A DNA stretch of 64,000 bases from Sphingobacterium thalpophilum (GCF_038396785.1 NZ_CP151087.1:4712001-4776000), one strand, 5' to 3'; counted from the first letter of the stretch, positions 25,745 through 34,635 are shown. The notes: generated by a model not told the origin, from the letters alone. Translations and numbers: made by a program.

Positions 25745-27091
25745 TTACATTCCACTGTCATCTAACATAAAAGTATTTTTCTTGGTTTTCCATTTTCCTT
25801 TTGTGAAATCAGGGAATTCCAACGTTTTATTTCCTTTTGCAATAGACTCGGTAGATAATGGGAATACAGCACTCATGGTTACTGAATCATATACGTCAAT
25901 TGGCGTCTGTACCTTTTGTTTTACTGCCTGAATGAACGCATTGAATACAAACCAGTCCATGCCACCATGACCAGAACCATTTGCTACCGCTTCATATTTT
26001 TGCCAGATTGGGTGATCGTATTTCTTTACCCATTCATCTGCAGAATCCCACGTGTGTGGTTTGGATTTACCCTCGATGTGAATACCTTTTGCAACATCCA
26101 TCCAAATACCATCTGTTCCTTGTACGCGGAAGCCGATAGAGTAAGGTCTTGGCAAGTGTGTATCATGCGTTAATAACATGGTTTCTCCATTTGCACATTG
26201 TAACATCGTTTGTGTGATATCACCATTTTTGTAATTGATCTTACCGTTGGGGTGTCCTGGGGAAACTTTATTGACATAGGCTGCCAATCCACGGGCTTTA
26301 CTTGAGTACGAAGTGATATGGGTGAATCTGTTACCCTTGTTGATATCTGCAAATTGCATAATTGGACCTAAACCGTGGGTAGGATATAGATCACCATCTT
26401 GATCGATATTGAACTGTGTACGCCATTGTGCCTCAGAAATCGCTTTCGGGCCATATTCAACGCCATGGCCATAATACGCTTTTCCGTCATTGAATAATAC
26501 TTCGCGTAAATCGTGTTGATAACCGCCTTCCAGGTGCAACAATTCACCAAATAGTCCTTGTCTGTGCATATTCAATACAGCAAGTACGTCACGACGGAAC
26601 GCCACATTTTCTAGGGTCATGTAAGGCTTTCCGGTTTCTTCGGATACTTTCACAATATCCCAGTGATCTTGTAGCGTTAGACCTGCTATAACCTCGCAAC
26701 CTACGTATAGTCCAGCTTTCATTGCGTCAATAGCTTGGTTTTTGTGGAATTGCCAAGGTGTTGCAATAATGACAGCATCTAATTTTTCATTGCTTAACAT
26801 CTTTTTGTAAGCATCAACGCCACCAGTATATTCTTTTGGAAGTTTGGTGCCTTTTGCGTTGAATTGTTTACGGCATTGTGCTAGAGATTCTTCTTGGGTG
26901 TCACAGACAGCCACAATTTCTAAATCATCTCTGTTTAGGGCAATTTGAACGTGATTACGTCCTCTAAGACCCACACCAATAAAACCGATTTTTATCTTGC
27001 CATTTGTTTGGGCAAATAATTCTGTACTTGAAAGGACACCGATTCCAGCTGTAGTGATGGCAGTCGATTTTATGAAATTTCTTCTATCCAT
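25745..27091 (-). CDS. Tat-exported Gfo/Idh/MocA protein, GH109-like
   Basis: 448 residues with a twin-arginine signal (DRRNFIKSTA ... LFAQ) and an NAD-binding Rossmann motif GFIGVGLRGRNH. Features match family GH109, whose members use bound NAD to hydrolyse alpha-N-acetylgalactosamine: GLFGELLHLEGGYQHDLR, the WR pair, DLYPTHGLGPI and the C-terminal GHGGMDWF. Many GH109 relatives have other activities, so the substrate is not certain. It is transcribed away from an N-acetylhexosamine-kinase-like gene, and the shared intergenic region carries two LacI-type operators. Together they suggest a GalNAc or HexNAc salvage function (inference). Confidence 0.85.
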   Translation of the reverse strand: MDRRNFIKSTAITTAGIGVLSSTELFAQTNGKIKIGFIGVGLRGRNHVQIALNRDDLEIVAVCDTQEESLAQCRKQFNAKGTKLPKEYTGGVDAYKKMLSNEKLDAVIIATPWQFHKNQAIDAMKAGLYVGCEVIAGLTLQDHWDIVKVSEETGKPYMTLENVAFRRDVLAVLNMHRQGLFGELLHLEGGYQHDLREVLFNDGKAYYGHGVEYGPKAISEAQWRTQFNIDQDGDLYPTHGLGPIMQFADINKGNRFTHITSYSSKARGLAAYVNKVSPGHPNGKINYKNGDITQTMLQCANGETMLLTHDTHLPRPYSIGFRVQGTDGIWMDVAKGIHIEGKSKPHTWDSADEWVKKYDHPIWQKYEAVANGSGHGGMDWFVFNAFIQAVKQKVQTPIDVYDSVTMSAVFPLSTESIAKGNKTLEFPDFTKGKWKTKKNTFMLDDSGM

Positions 27092-27201
27092 TGTTTTGAG
27101 ATATAAGGAGTTTGTATATTAGTTATTTACTTGTTTGAAAACAGTCTTTGAGACTGGGTACTATTAACAAATATATTATTTCATTTGGGATAAATGAAAG
27201 T

Positions 27202-27245
27202 GCAAACGTTTGCTTAATTTTATTAAATTTCATGCAAACGTTTGA
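27202..27245. promoter_or_regulatory. Tandem LacI-family operators
   Basis: Site 1 is the perfect palindrome GCAAACGTTTGC (27202-27213). Site 2 is GCAAACGTTTGA (27234-27245), 11 of 12 identical. Centres are 32 bp apart, three helical turns. The CG-centred ACGTT core is typical of LacI/PurR/CcpA-type regulators. The sites lie 111 bp from the GH109-like start and 76 bp from the kinase start, so they can control both genes. No LacI-type gene is in this window. Confidence 0.8.
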
Positions 27246-27321
27246 TTGAAATAAAAATTATCATTTATTAATTCAATTTGTGATATTGCAAGCACATTGA
27301 TGATTTAAAAAACATAGTTTA

Positions 27322-28428
27322 ATGTCTGATTTTAACCAATTAGTAGTAGAGAGCGCAGCAAAACAATTCACATTAGAAGGAGATATCATTTCAGTGCAAC
27401 CGTTTGGTTCTGGTCATATCAATGATACCTATCGTGTAGTTACTACTGTAGATAGCGGTATATCGCATTTATTACAACGTATTAATCACCATGTTTTTCC
27501 GAACGTGGATGGATTAATGCATAATATTGAGATTGTCACCAAGCATCTTAGCAAAAAAGTTAAAGTCGCTGAAGGAAAAAGAATCAGCGATCATGTATTG
27601 ACAATTGTTCCTACAAAAGGTGGGGAATTATATATAAAAGATAGTCAGGATAATTATTGGCGCATGTTTATTCTCATAGAGGATACGAAAAGCTATGATA
27701 TTGTAGAGACTGAAGTCCAAGCAGCTGAAGGTGGCCGTGCTTTTGGGTTGTTTCAAAAACAGCTGTCGGATTTAGATGCTTCGTTGATCGTTGAAGTACT
27801 TCCAAACTTTCATAATATAGAGTTTAGACTTGAAAATCTTCGAAAAGCAATCGCTAAAGATGTGTGCCAACGTGTAGCGTCGGTAAAGGACAAATTGGAT
27901 TTTATCTTTAGTCGTGAAGATCGAATGAAAACCATTCTTGAACTTGGTAACAAGGGGGAACTTCCACTGCGCATTACACATAATGATACCAAGTTTAATA
28001 ATGTGCTCTTAGATCGCCACGATAAGATGCAATGTGTGATCGATTTGGATACAGTTATGCCAGGCTATGTGGCATACGATTTTGGAGATGCGATTCGGAC
28101 GATTATTAACCCTGTTGCCGAAGATGAGATGGATGTTTCGAAAATTCTGCTAAATCTTGCCTTATATAAGGCCTATGCCGAAGGTTATTTGGAGGAAGCT
28201 AATGACTTCTTGACAACTTTAGAGAAAGAAACATTAGTCGATGGGGCCATCTTATTGCCCTATATGCAAGGAGTACGTTTCTTAACGGACTATTTGGAAG
28301 GAGATCATTACTACAAAACTAAATATGATGACCATAATCTGGTGCGTACAAATACGCAATTGAAATTGGTTGAAGAGATGGAAAAGAATGAAGCATTTAT
28401 GCGGAAGGTAGTTTTTGATTGCATTTAA
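27322..28428 (+). CDS. NahK-like sugar 1-kinase (APH-fold phosphotransferase)
   Basis: A 368-residue aminoglycoside-phosphotransferase-fold kinase. It has the catalytic loop THNDTKFNNVLLD (about 219-231, catalytic Asp in HND), the metal-binding VIDLDT near 240-245 and YDFGDAIR near 251-258. Length and motifs (GSGHINDTY, LLQRINHHVFP) resemble N-acetylhexosamine 1-kinases, which phosphorylate GlcNAc or GalNAc at C1. It is divergent from the GH109-like gene, with shared LacI-type operators. Precise substrate specificity is inferred. A terminator hairpin follows. Confidence 0.82.
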   Translation: MSDFNQLVVESAAKQFTLEGDIISVQPFGSGHINDTYRVVTTVDSGISHLLQRINHHVFPNVDGLMHNIEIVTKHLSKKVKVAEGKRISDHVLTIVPTKGGELYIKDSQDNYWRMFILIEDTKSYDIVETEVQAAEGGRAFGLFQKQLSDLDASLIVEVLPNFHNIEFRLENLRKAIAKDVCQRVASVKDKLDFIFSREDRMKTILELGNKGELPLRITHNDTKFNNVLLDRHDKMQCVIDLDTVMPGYVAYDFGDAIRTIINPVAEDEMDVSKILLNLALYKAYAEGYLEEANDFLTTLEKETLVDGAILLPYMQGVRFLTDYLEGDHYYKTKYDDHNLVRTNTQLKLVEEMEKNEAFMRKVVFDCI

Positions 28429-28453
28429 CAATTTTATACCTTTAATCATATTG

Positions 28454-28488
28454 AGAAGCTTCCATCGCGTAGATGAAGCTTCTTTTTT
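28454..28488 (+). terminator. Terminator of the NahK-like gene
   Basis: GAAGCTTCCATC pairs with GATGAAGCTTC around GCGTA, followed by a T6 run. Confidence 0.85.
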
Positions 28489-28506
28489 CTGTAAAAAAAT
28501 ATTCGA

Positions 28507-29151
28507 ATGAAAAAACTAACCATTTTGCCTATCGCAGCGGAGCTGGCCAATACACTTGATTATCATACTTTGTCGAAGCTCTTGAACAATTTTGAATCGC
28601 ATTCGCTGGAGTTTAATAACTGGAGCGAATCTTTCCCGTATAAACCTGAGGTACAATTTAAGATTGGCTATACCCAGGAGTATCTTGTGTTGCAATATGA
28701 TGTCGTCGAAGAACAACTTCGGGGTAATTATTCCGAAACAAATCAAAATGTATGGGAAGATAGCTGTGTGGAGTTCTTTATTTCTTTTGATGGACGCGAA
28801 CATTATTATAACCTGGAATTTAATCTAATTGGAACAGGCTTGATCGGTTATGGTCCGGCCGAAAAGGCAAATAGAAATCGATTGGATAGTACAACACTAG
28901 AACAGGTGCGTACTTACTCTTTAATTGAGCGTAATGGTTCCGATAAGCGATGGAGTATGATTGAGGTCATTCCACTTGCTGTATTTCAGTTTGACGATGT
29001 TGTAGACCTGAAAGGTAAACGGATACATGGGAATTTTTACAAATGTGGTGATCATCTCAAACAACCACATTTTATATCTTGGAATAAAATAGAAAACCCA
29101 ACTCCTAATTTCCATCTCCCTGAGTTTTTTGGAGAAATGGTCTTTGGTTAG
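28507..29151 (+). CDS. CBM9-like carbohydrate-binding protein
   Basis: 214 residues, matching the CBM9-like domain found in small Bacteroidota proteins: beta-sandwich blocks KIGYTQEYLVLQYDVVE, the VWEDSCVEFFIS signature and HGNFYKCGD near the C-terminus. It has no signal peptide or catalytic motif, so it may be a cytoplasmic or non-classically located sugar-binding protein. It starts 78 nt after the kinase gene but beyond a terminator, so a link to the GalNAc genes is only positional. Confidence 0.8.
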   Translation: MKKLTILPIAAELANTLDYHTLSKLLNNFESHSLEFNNWSESFPYKPEVQFKIGYTQEYLVLQYDVVEEQLRGNYSETNQNVWEDSCVEFFISFDGREHYYNLEFNLIGTGLIGYGPAEKANRNRLDSTTLEQVRTYSLIERNGSDKRWSMIEVIPLAVFQFDDVVDLKGKRIHGNFYKCGDHLKQPHFISWNKIENPTPNFHLPEFFGEMVFG

Positions 29152-29175
29152 GAGTTGAGTGAAAAAAGGTGATGC

Positions 29176-29514
29176 TTATTGGTAAACAGATTCTTTTTTG
29201 AATTTCTTTGCCAATAAAGCATATACTAATACACGGTATTTATTTTTATTGGATTTGCCAATAGCGGTAATCACTTCCTCTAGTGCCTTGTCTAAATCAG
29301 GGCCATCTTTTAGACCTAATTTTTTGATCAAAAAGTTTTGTTTGACACGGTTAAGTTCTTCGGGATCTGATGCAGCAATGGTTTCCGAGTCTGCATTGTA
29401 AATGGAAGGTCCTATTCCTTTTGTTACTTTTGCAATAAATGCTTCATCTAATGATAAGCCTAGCTTTTTTGATTCTGCAACATATGCAGCAATTTTTTCA
29501 TCTAATTTGCTCAT
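29176..29514 (-). CDS. DUF2853 family protein
   Basis: A 112-residue small soluble protein, helical and Lys-rich, matching the DUF2853 family (MSKLDEKIAAYVAESKK at the start, DPEELNRVKQNFLIKKLGL in the middle). Its function is unknown. A -7-like TAATTTTG lies at 29577-29570, about 55 nt upstream of the start, as a possible promoter. It is convergent with the CBM9-like gene with no clear terminator between them. Confidence 0.85.
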   Translation of the reverse strand: MSKLDEKIAAYVAESKKLGLSLDEAFIAKVTKGIGPSIYNADSETIAASDPEELNRVKQNFLIKKLGLKDGPDLDKALEEVITAIGKSNKNKYRVLVYALLAKKFKKESVYQ

Positions 29515-29672
29515 AATTATGTAAGTGATTTAATTGTAGTAAGTTAAGTTAGGTAAAAAAGTCGATAAACAAAATTATTCTTTGGTTAGGATAAAGATTG
29601 TTACATTTGTGCCCTTGATAAGTGCTGTTAACCAAAATGTGGAAAATTTCAACTAATTATTCTTCGTAATTG

Positions 29673-29703
29673 TTGTAAGTTACATTTTTATAAGTTATCT
29701 TTG
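29673..29703 (+). promoter_or_regulatory. Promoter of rpmE2
   Basis: TTG (29673-29675), 20 nt, then TATCTTTG (29696-29703), a perfect -7 element. The start codon of the L31 gene is 36 nt downstream. Confidence 0.75.
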
Positions 29704-29739
29704 CACCTCAATAATTGAATATACGTAATCATAATAATA

Positions 29740-29988
29740 ATGAAAAAAGATTTGCATCCTTCAAATTACAGATTAGTTGTATTTAAAGATATGTCAAATG
29801 ACTATGCTTTTATTACAAAATCTTGTGTTGATACAAAAGAGACTATTACATGGGAAGACGGAAATGAGTATCCAGTTGTAAAATTAGAGATTTCTCATAC
29901 ATCACACCCTTTCTATACAGGTAAAATGAAATTGGTTGATACTGCTGGTCGTATCGACAAATTCCGTAACCGTTACAACAAAAAATAA
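29740..29988 (+). CDS. rpmE2: 50S ribosomal protein L31 type B
   Basis: 82 residues. Start MKKDLHPSNYRLVVFKD, with the typical ISHTSHPFYTGK and DTAGRIDKFRNRY blocks. It lacks the CxxC zinc pairs of type A L31, as expected for type B, and so does not need zinc. A strong Bacteroidota promoter precedes it and a hairpin follows. Confidence 0.97.
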   Translation: MKKDLHPSNYRLVVFKDMSNDYAFITKSCVDTKETITWEDGNEYPVVKLEISHTSHPFYTGKMKLVDTAGRIDKFRNRYNKK

Positions 29989-30017
29989 TTGTAGCAGATC
30001 TGTATATTACAATATTA

Positions 30018-30052
30018 AGAACTCGATAAATATAATTTGTCGGGTTTTTTTT
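30018..30052 (+). terminator. Probable terminator after rpmE2
   Basis: AACTCGATAAA pairs with TTTGTCGGGTT (with G-U pairs), followed by T-rich sequence. Partial read-through into the next genes is possible. Confidence 0.6.
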
Positions 30053-30066
30053 GTTATTTTTAATTT

Positions 30067-31233
30067 GTGAAAATCTTCTTTACAGATTGCTTTGATTCGA
30101 TCCAATTGTTGGATAAGCTTAGCTCCCCATTAACTACTTTTGATAGAAAGAGTCTTTATCCATTTACTTTCGTGAAATCTTGTTTGGACCTTAGGGTTGG
30201 TATACTGACTTTACGGGAGAAATGGGCAAAATTAGCTTTAAAATTTGATGTACACTATGTTGCCAACGATGCGGATAAGGAGGGGCTTATATGGGTGTCT
30301 GAGAACGTTATTCCGTCAGTAGCCTTATTACAGCTTCTACAGCGCTTGCGTGTAGGAGAGGTCCTTGTACAGGACGGATACGTTTTAGCTTGTTGTTATA
30401 CACATATAGACTCTTATCGTGTGCAAGAGGTTGATATATCCGTTGATCTATTAAAAGGGATAGAAGATCTGTTTTTGCTCACAGGAACTGAAATAACACA
30501 TGATTTCAATCATCTGGTACAAAGTGTTCAGTCGTCCAGTATATCTGGAACAAATCAATTGTTGGGTAATGATCTTTATGTAGCTGATCGCGTTAGCATG
30601 GAATGTGCTACGCTCAATACCCTACAAGGTCCCATATATATCGATGAAGATGTTACAATTATGGAGGGCGCGCATTTGCGTGGTCCATTATATCTTGGTA
30701 AAGGAGCCGTTGTAAAAATGGGCGCTACGATTTATGGGAATGTTTCGGTAGGGAAGCAGAGTGTTATTGGGGGAGAGATCGGGAATTCGGTCATTGGTGA
30801 TTTTTCGGCCAAGGGGCATCATGGTTATCTAGGGTGCTCGGTAATAGGAGATTGGTGTAATTTAGGAGCTGGTACCTCTAATTCCAATTTGAAGAATAAC
30901 TTAAAGACTGTTTCAATTTACGATTATGCATTAGATAGTGTTCGGGATACAGGTCTTTTAAAATGCGGTGCCTTTATTGGAGACTATACTCGCCTTGGCA
31001 TCAATTCGGCTTTAAATACAGGAACAGTAATTGGAATTGCAAGCATGCTAGCAGATACAAGTTTTTATGCTAAATTTGTACCGTCATTTGCTTGGGTGTT
31101 TGACGGAGGTGCTCAGACTTATGAATTTGATAAGTTTATGGCATATCTGGAGACGCTGTATGCATCAAAAGGGGAAGAGCTCACGGAGCAGATTAAAGAT
31201 AAATTGAATCAACTTAACAAAAAATATAATTAA
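30067..31233 (+). CDS. GlmU-like protein with left-handed beta-helix
   Basis: 388 residues, GTG start. The C-terminal half (about 180-340) is a hexapeptide-repeat left-handed beta-helix with GlmU-like blocks (KGHHGYLGCSVIGDWCNLGAGTS, residue motif NLGAGT). The N-terminal 170 residues resemble the putative sugar-nucleotidyltransferase domain of Bacteroidota GlmU-like proteins, but I do not see the classic GxGxRM nucleotide loop. It may be a sugar-phosphate nucleotidylyl/acetyltransferase or a degenerate relative. It is first in a tight run with tpiA (11 nt), prmA and mpl. Confidence 0.8.
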   Translation: MKIFFTDCFDSIQLLDKLSSPLTTFDRKSLYPFTFVKSCLDLRVGILTLREKWAKLALKFDVHYVANDADKEGLIWVSENVIPSVALLQLLQRLRVGEVLVQDGYVLACCYTHIDSYRVQEVDISVDLLKGIEDLFLLTGTEITHDFNHLVQSVQSSSISGTNQLLGNDLYVADRVSMECATLNTLQGPIYIDEDVTIMEGAHLRGPLYLGKGAVVKMGATIYGNVSVGKQSVIGGEIGNSVIGDFSAKGHHGYLGCSVIGDWCNLGAGTSNSNLKNNLKTVSIYDYALDSVRDTGLLKCGAFIGDYTRLGINSALNTGTVIGIASMLADTSFYAKFVPSFAWVFDGGAQTYEFDKFMAYLETLYASKGEELTEQIKDKLNQLNKKYN

Positions 31234-31244
31234 ATCGTAAAATC

Positions 31245-32012
31245 ATGCGTAAAAAAATCGTAGCTGGTAATTGGAAAATGAATTTAGACTATCAATCAGG
31301 ATTGAGCTTGTTTTCTGAAATTATCAATATGGCCAAAGATGAAGTGATTGGAAACCAGGAATTGGTTGTTTGTAGTCCATTTATTCATTTGTCAAGTCTT
31401 GGGCAACTGTCTAAAAATGTCGCGAATGTAAATATTGGTGCTCAGAATATTCACCAAGCGGAGTCGGGTGCTTATACAGGTGAGATTTCGGCTTCACAAG
31501 TAAAATCAGTAGGTGCTTCACATGTTATTTTAGGTCACTCTGAAAGACGTGCTTATTTTGGTGAAACTGATGCATTGTTGGCATCTAAAGTGGATATTGC
31601 ATTAAAGCATGATTTAACCCCAATATTCTGTATTGGAGAAACAAGAGAGGAACGCGAATCTGGAGCTTTCTTTGATGTGATCAAAACACAATTGACAGAT
31701 GGATTGTTCCACTTGTCTAAAGAAGCTTTTGCAGCTGTGGTGTTGGCATATGAACCAGTTTGGGCAATTGGTACTGGCTTGACAGCTAGCCCTGAGCAAG
31801 CACAGGAGGTTCATAAATTTATTCGTGAGGTGTTAGCTGATCAATATGGTCAGGAGATTGCTGATAATACAAGTATTCTATATGGAGGGTCTTGTAATCC
31901 AGGTAATGCAAAAGATTTGTTTGCTCAAGCCGACATCGATGGTGGTTTGATTGGAGGTGCTTCTTTAAAATCGAGAGATTTTATTGATATCGCTAAAGTA
32001 TTTAACGGCTAA
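31245..32012 (+). CDS. tpiA: Triosephosphate isomerase
   Basis: A 255-residue TIM-barrel enzyme of glycolysis interconverting glyceraldehyde 3-phosphate and dihydroxyacetone phosphate. Motifs: AGNWKMN (catalytic Lys11), ILGHSERR (His near 96), AYEPVWAIGTG (catalytic Glu near 168) and the phosphate-binding YGGSCNPGN and GGLIGGASL loops. The length is usual for the family. It is co-transcribed with the GlmU-like gene and prmA. Confidence 0.98.
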   Translation: MRKKIVAGNWKMNLDYQSGLSLFSEIINMAKDEVIGNQELVVCSPFIHLSSLGQLSKNVANVNIGAQNIHQAESGAYTGEISASQVKSVGASHVILGHSERRAYFGETDALLASKVDIALKHDLTPIFCIGETREERESGAFFDVIKTQLTDGLFHLSKEAFAAVVLAYEPVWAIGTGLTASPEQAQEVHKFIREVLADQYGQEIADNTSILYGGSCNPGNAKDLFAQADIDGGLIGGASLKSRDFIDIAKVFNG

Positions 32013-32021
32013 TTTTTAGAA

Positions 32022-32861
32022 ATGAAATACGTAGAGGTTATCTTTCAAATGCGATCAGGTGAAGAATGGCAGAAGGATTTGTTGATATCTGATTTGGCTG
32101 ATATTGGCTTTGATACTTTTGAGGATACCGAATCTGGATTTGCAGCTTATATTTCAGCTGCAAATCTTGACTTGCAAGCATTAGAAACACTGATGCTTCA
32201 ACCTTATGAAGGCCTGGAGGTCGATTATAAGATACAGGAAATAGAAAATCAGAATTGGAATAAATTGTGGGAAAGCAATTTCAACCCAATAGAGGTAGGA
32301 GGGCAATGCTATGTGCGTGCAACTTTTCATGAGGCCAAACCTGAGTTTCCCTATGAAATCATTATAGATCCGAAGATGTCTTTTGGAACAGGCCATCATC
32401 AAACAACTTCGATGATGCTTCAGTATATTTTGGAGAATGATTTTATGGGCAAGCAGGTTTTGGACATGGGCTGCGGTACAGGGATACTGGCCATTTTGGC
32501 ATCAAAAAAAGGCGCGAATGCTGTATTGGCTGTGGATTATGATGAGATATGTGTTGAAAGTGTAATCGAAAATAGGGCACTCAATCATGTTGAGCATATC
32601 GAAGCGCTCTGTGGATCTTACGAAGTTTTGGCCGGTCGGGTCTTTGATGTGATTTTGGCAAATATTAACCGTAACATTCTTTTAGAACAATTACCTCAGT
32701 ATGCCCTGAGCATTCGTACAAGGGGTGAGCTGTACCTAAGTGGTTTCTATGAGCAGGAAGATTTAGCAATCTTAAGCGATGCGGCGACCACATTGGGTTT
32801 TGAGTTTATCTCCAATAAAGTTTTAAATAATTGGTGTGCAGCCAAGTTTGTGAAGCGATAA
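32022..32861 (+). CDS. prmA: Ribosomal protein L11 methyltransferase
   Basis: 279 residues. It has a substrate-recognition N-terminal domain, then a SAM-dependent methyltransferase fold: the PxxSFGTGHH motif (DPKMSFGTGHHQTT, about 117-130), SAM motif I VLDMGCGTGILAI and NINRNILLE. It methylates lysines of ribosomal protein L11. It lies 9 nt after tpiA and 7 nt before the mpl-like gene. Confidence 0.96.
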   Translation: MKYVEVIFQMRSGEEWQKDLLISDLADIGFDTFEDTESGFAAYISAANLDLQALETLMLQPYEGLEVDYKIQEIENQNWNKLWESNFNPIEVGGQCYVRATFHEAKPEFPYEIIIDPKMSFGTGHHQTTSMMLQYILENDFMGKQVLDMGCGTGILAILASKKGANAVLAVDYDEICVESVIENRALNHVEHIEALCGSYEVLAGRVFDVILANINRNILLEQLPQYALSIRTRGELYLSGFYEQEDLAILSDAATTLGFEFISNKVLNNWCAAKFVKR

Positions 32862-32868
32862 TTTAGCT

Positions 32869-34239
32869 ATGCGGATTCATTTTATAGCAATAGGTGGTAG
32901 TGTGATGCATAACCTTGCTATTTCATTGGCAAAACAAGGGCATCAAGTGACCGGTTCTGACGATCAGATCGTAGAGCCCTCCCGTTCTCATTTGATTGAA
33001 GCAGGATTGCTTCCTAATCAATTGGGGTGGTTTGAAGAAAAAGTGACGGAGGATATTGATGCTGTGATCTTGGGCGCTCATGCCCAGGCAGATAATCCTG
33101 AATTAAAGCGGGCCCAGGAATTAGGTCTTAAAATTTATTCTTTTCCAGAATTTATACAAGAGCTTTCGCAGGATAAAATCCGGGTGGTTATCGCTGGAAG
33201 TTACGGTAAGACAACCATAACGAGCATGGTGATGCACGTTATGCGATTTCTAGGAAAAGAATTTGACTATTTGGTAGGGGCTCAATTAAGAGGCTTTGAT
33301 AAGTTGGTCGATATTACTAAGCATAATAAGATTATTATTATCGAAGGAGATGAATATGTTTCATCCAAGATTGATCCGAAGTCAAAGTTTTTGTATTATA
33401 AACCGAATATAGCCTTAATTTCGGGTATTGTATGGAATGAGTTTAACTCGAAAATATCACAAGAGGAATATATTAAACAATTTGAAGATTTTATTGACTC
33501 AATTCCGCCTAAAGGTACCTTAATTTATAATAAGGAAGATGTTGTTTTACAGAAGGTTCTTCAAGATACGAAAGATTGTAAGATCAATAGACATGGCTAT
33601 AAGATTCCAGATTATACAATTAATAAGGGGGTAACCTATATTAATACACCGGATGGAGATGTTCCTTTGCAAGTGTTTGGCAAGCACAACCTATCTAATA
33701 TTGCTGGGGCCTATACGATCTGCGAATGGTTGGGGATCAAAAAAAAGGAGTTCTTTGAGGCTATAAAAAGTTTTAATACTTCGATTCGTTATTTGGAATT
33801 TGTTGCAAGCTCGGAAGGATCGGTGGTTTATCAGGATTATGCCTGTAATGCGGATAAAGTGAAGTCAAGTATTCACGCCGTGAAAGAGCAATTTCCTAAT
33901 CAGAAATTGGTCACAATTATCGAATTAAACTCGTATGATAGTTTAGATTCTTCCTTTTTGTTACAATATGCAAACTCGATGAAAGAGTCGGATGTATCTG
34001 TGGTCTACGTGAATATAAATTCTTGTAAAGAACTTAATAAAGATATCGAAAGTGTCCCAAATAATATTAAAGATAATTTTAATAATCCTGATTTAGAGGT
34101 TGTTGTAAGTTTAGACGGACTCTATTCATTTTTAGATGGTGTCAAATCAAAGGGCTACAATTTACTTCTTATGAGTTTAAATAATTATAATGGGGTTAAT
34201 TTGTCCGTGCTGGCTGATCGGTTTTTTAGAGATTTTTAG
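32869..34239 (+). CDS. mpl: Mpl-like Mur ligase (muropeptide recycling)
   Basis: A 456-residue Mur-ligase-family ATP-dependent ligase. The N-terminal Rossmann domain begins RIHFIAIGGSVMHNLA, the central ATP loop is GSYGKTT (110-116), and the substrate region is IIIEGDEYVSSKIDPKSKF. Together these fit UDP-MurNAc:tripeptide ligase (Mpl), which reuses murein tripeptide in cell-wall recycling. The mid-domain DEY pattern matches Mpl more than MurC. It closes the GlmU-like/tpiA/prmA/mpl operon. Exact substrate is by family inference. Confidence 0.85.
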   Translation: MRIHFIAIGGSVMHNLAISLAKQGHQVTGSDDQIVEPSRSHLIEAGLLPNQLGWFEEKVTEDIDAVILGAHAQADNPELKRAQELGLKIYSFPEFIQELSQDKIRVVIAGSYGKTTITSMVMHVMRFLGKEFDYLVGAQLRGFDKLVDITKHNKIIIIEGDEYVSSKIDPKSKFLYYKPNIALISGIVWNEFNSKISQEEYIKQFEDFIDSIPPKGTLIYNKEDVVLQKVLQDTKDCKINRHGYKIPDYTINKGVTYINTPDGDVPLQVFGKHNLSNIAGAYTICEWLGIKKKEFFEAIKSFNTSIRYLEFVASSEGSVVYQDYACNADKVKSSIHAVKEQFPNQKLVTIIELNSYDSLDSSFLLQYANSMKESDVSVVYVNINSCKELNKDIESVPNNIKDNFNNPDLEVVVSLDGLYSFLDGVKSKGYNLLLMSLNNYNGVNLSVLADRFFRDF

Positions 34240-34246
34240 AGAAAAA

Positions 34247-34276
34247 ATTATAATTTAATGTAAATTAAATTGTAAT
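34247..34276. promoter_or_regulatory. Palindromic operator candidate of the XRE gene
   Basis: ATTATAATTTAAT and ATTAAATTGTAAT are inverse copies (12 of 13) around GTAA. It lies immediately before the -7 element, covering the -33 region. A likely autoregulatory site for the regulator at 34306 (inference). Confidence 0.55.
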
Positions 34277-34280
34277 TTAT

Positions 34281-34288
34281 TATTTTTG
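34281..34288 (+). promoter_or_regulatory. -7 element of the XRE gene
   Basis: TATTTTTG, a perfect TAnnTTTG match, 17 nt before the ATG. The upstream palindrome occupies the spacer and -33 position. Confidence 0.6.
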
Positions 34289-34305
34289 TTTAAAATATCT
34301 ACCAG

Positions 34306-34635
34306 ATGAATGCATTAGGAAAAAAAATCAGATTACTTAGACACCAAAAGGGGTGGAGTCAAGAGGATGTTGCAAAACGATTGGATATCTCAATCCCAGC
34401 ATTTTCTAAAATTGAAACAGGGATTACAGATGTGAATTTGTCTCGCCTGAATCAAATCTCAAAATTATTCAATTTGACAGTTGTTCAACTTTTATCTACC
34501 TCTGATTCTGAAGAAGACAAAGAGTATGTAAATGAGGTGAATGCTTTGACGCAAAAATTACAACAACGCGATAGCGAAGTAATTGAATTGCAGAAAAAGG
34601 TTATTGATCTTTATGAGCAATTGCACAAAAGATAA
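34306..34635 (+). CDS. XRE-family transcriptional regulator with coiled coil
   Basis: A 109-residue small DNA-binding protein. The helix-turn-helix (about 7-61) has GWSQEDVAKRLDISIPAFSKIE. The C-terminal part (about 70-107) is a predicted coiled coil (VNALTQKLQQRDSEVIELQKK), suitable for dimerisation. It probably represses its own promoter through the palindrome just upstream; the target genes beyond this are unknown. A terminator follows. Confidence 0.88.
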   Translation: MNALGKKIRLLRHQKGWSQEDVAKRLDISIPAFSKIETGITDVNLSRLNQISKLFNLTVVQLLSTSDSEEDKEYVNEVNALTQKLQQRDSEVIELQKKVIDLYEQLHKR

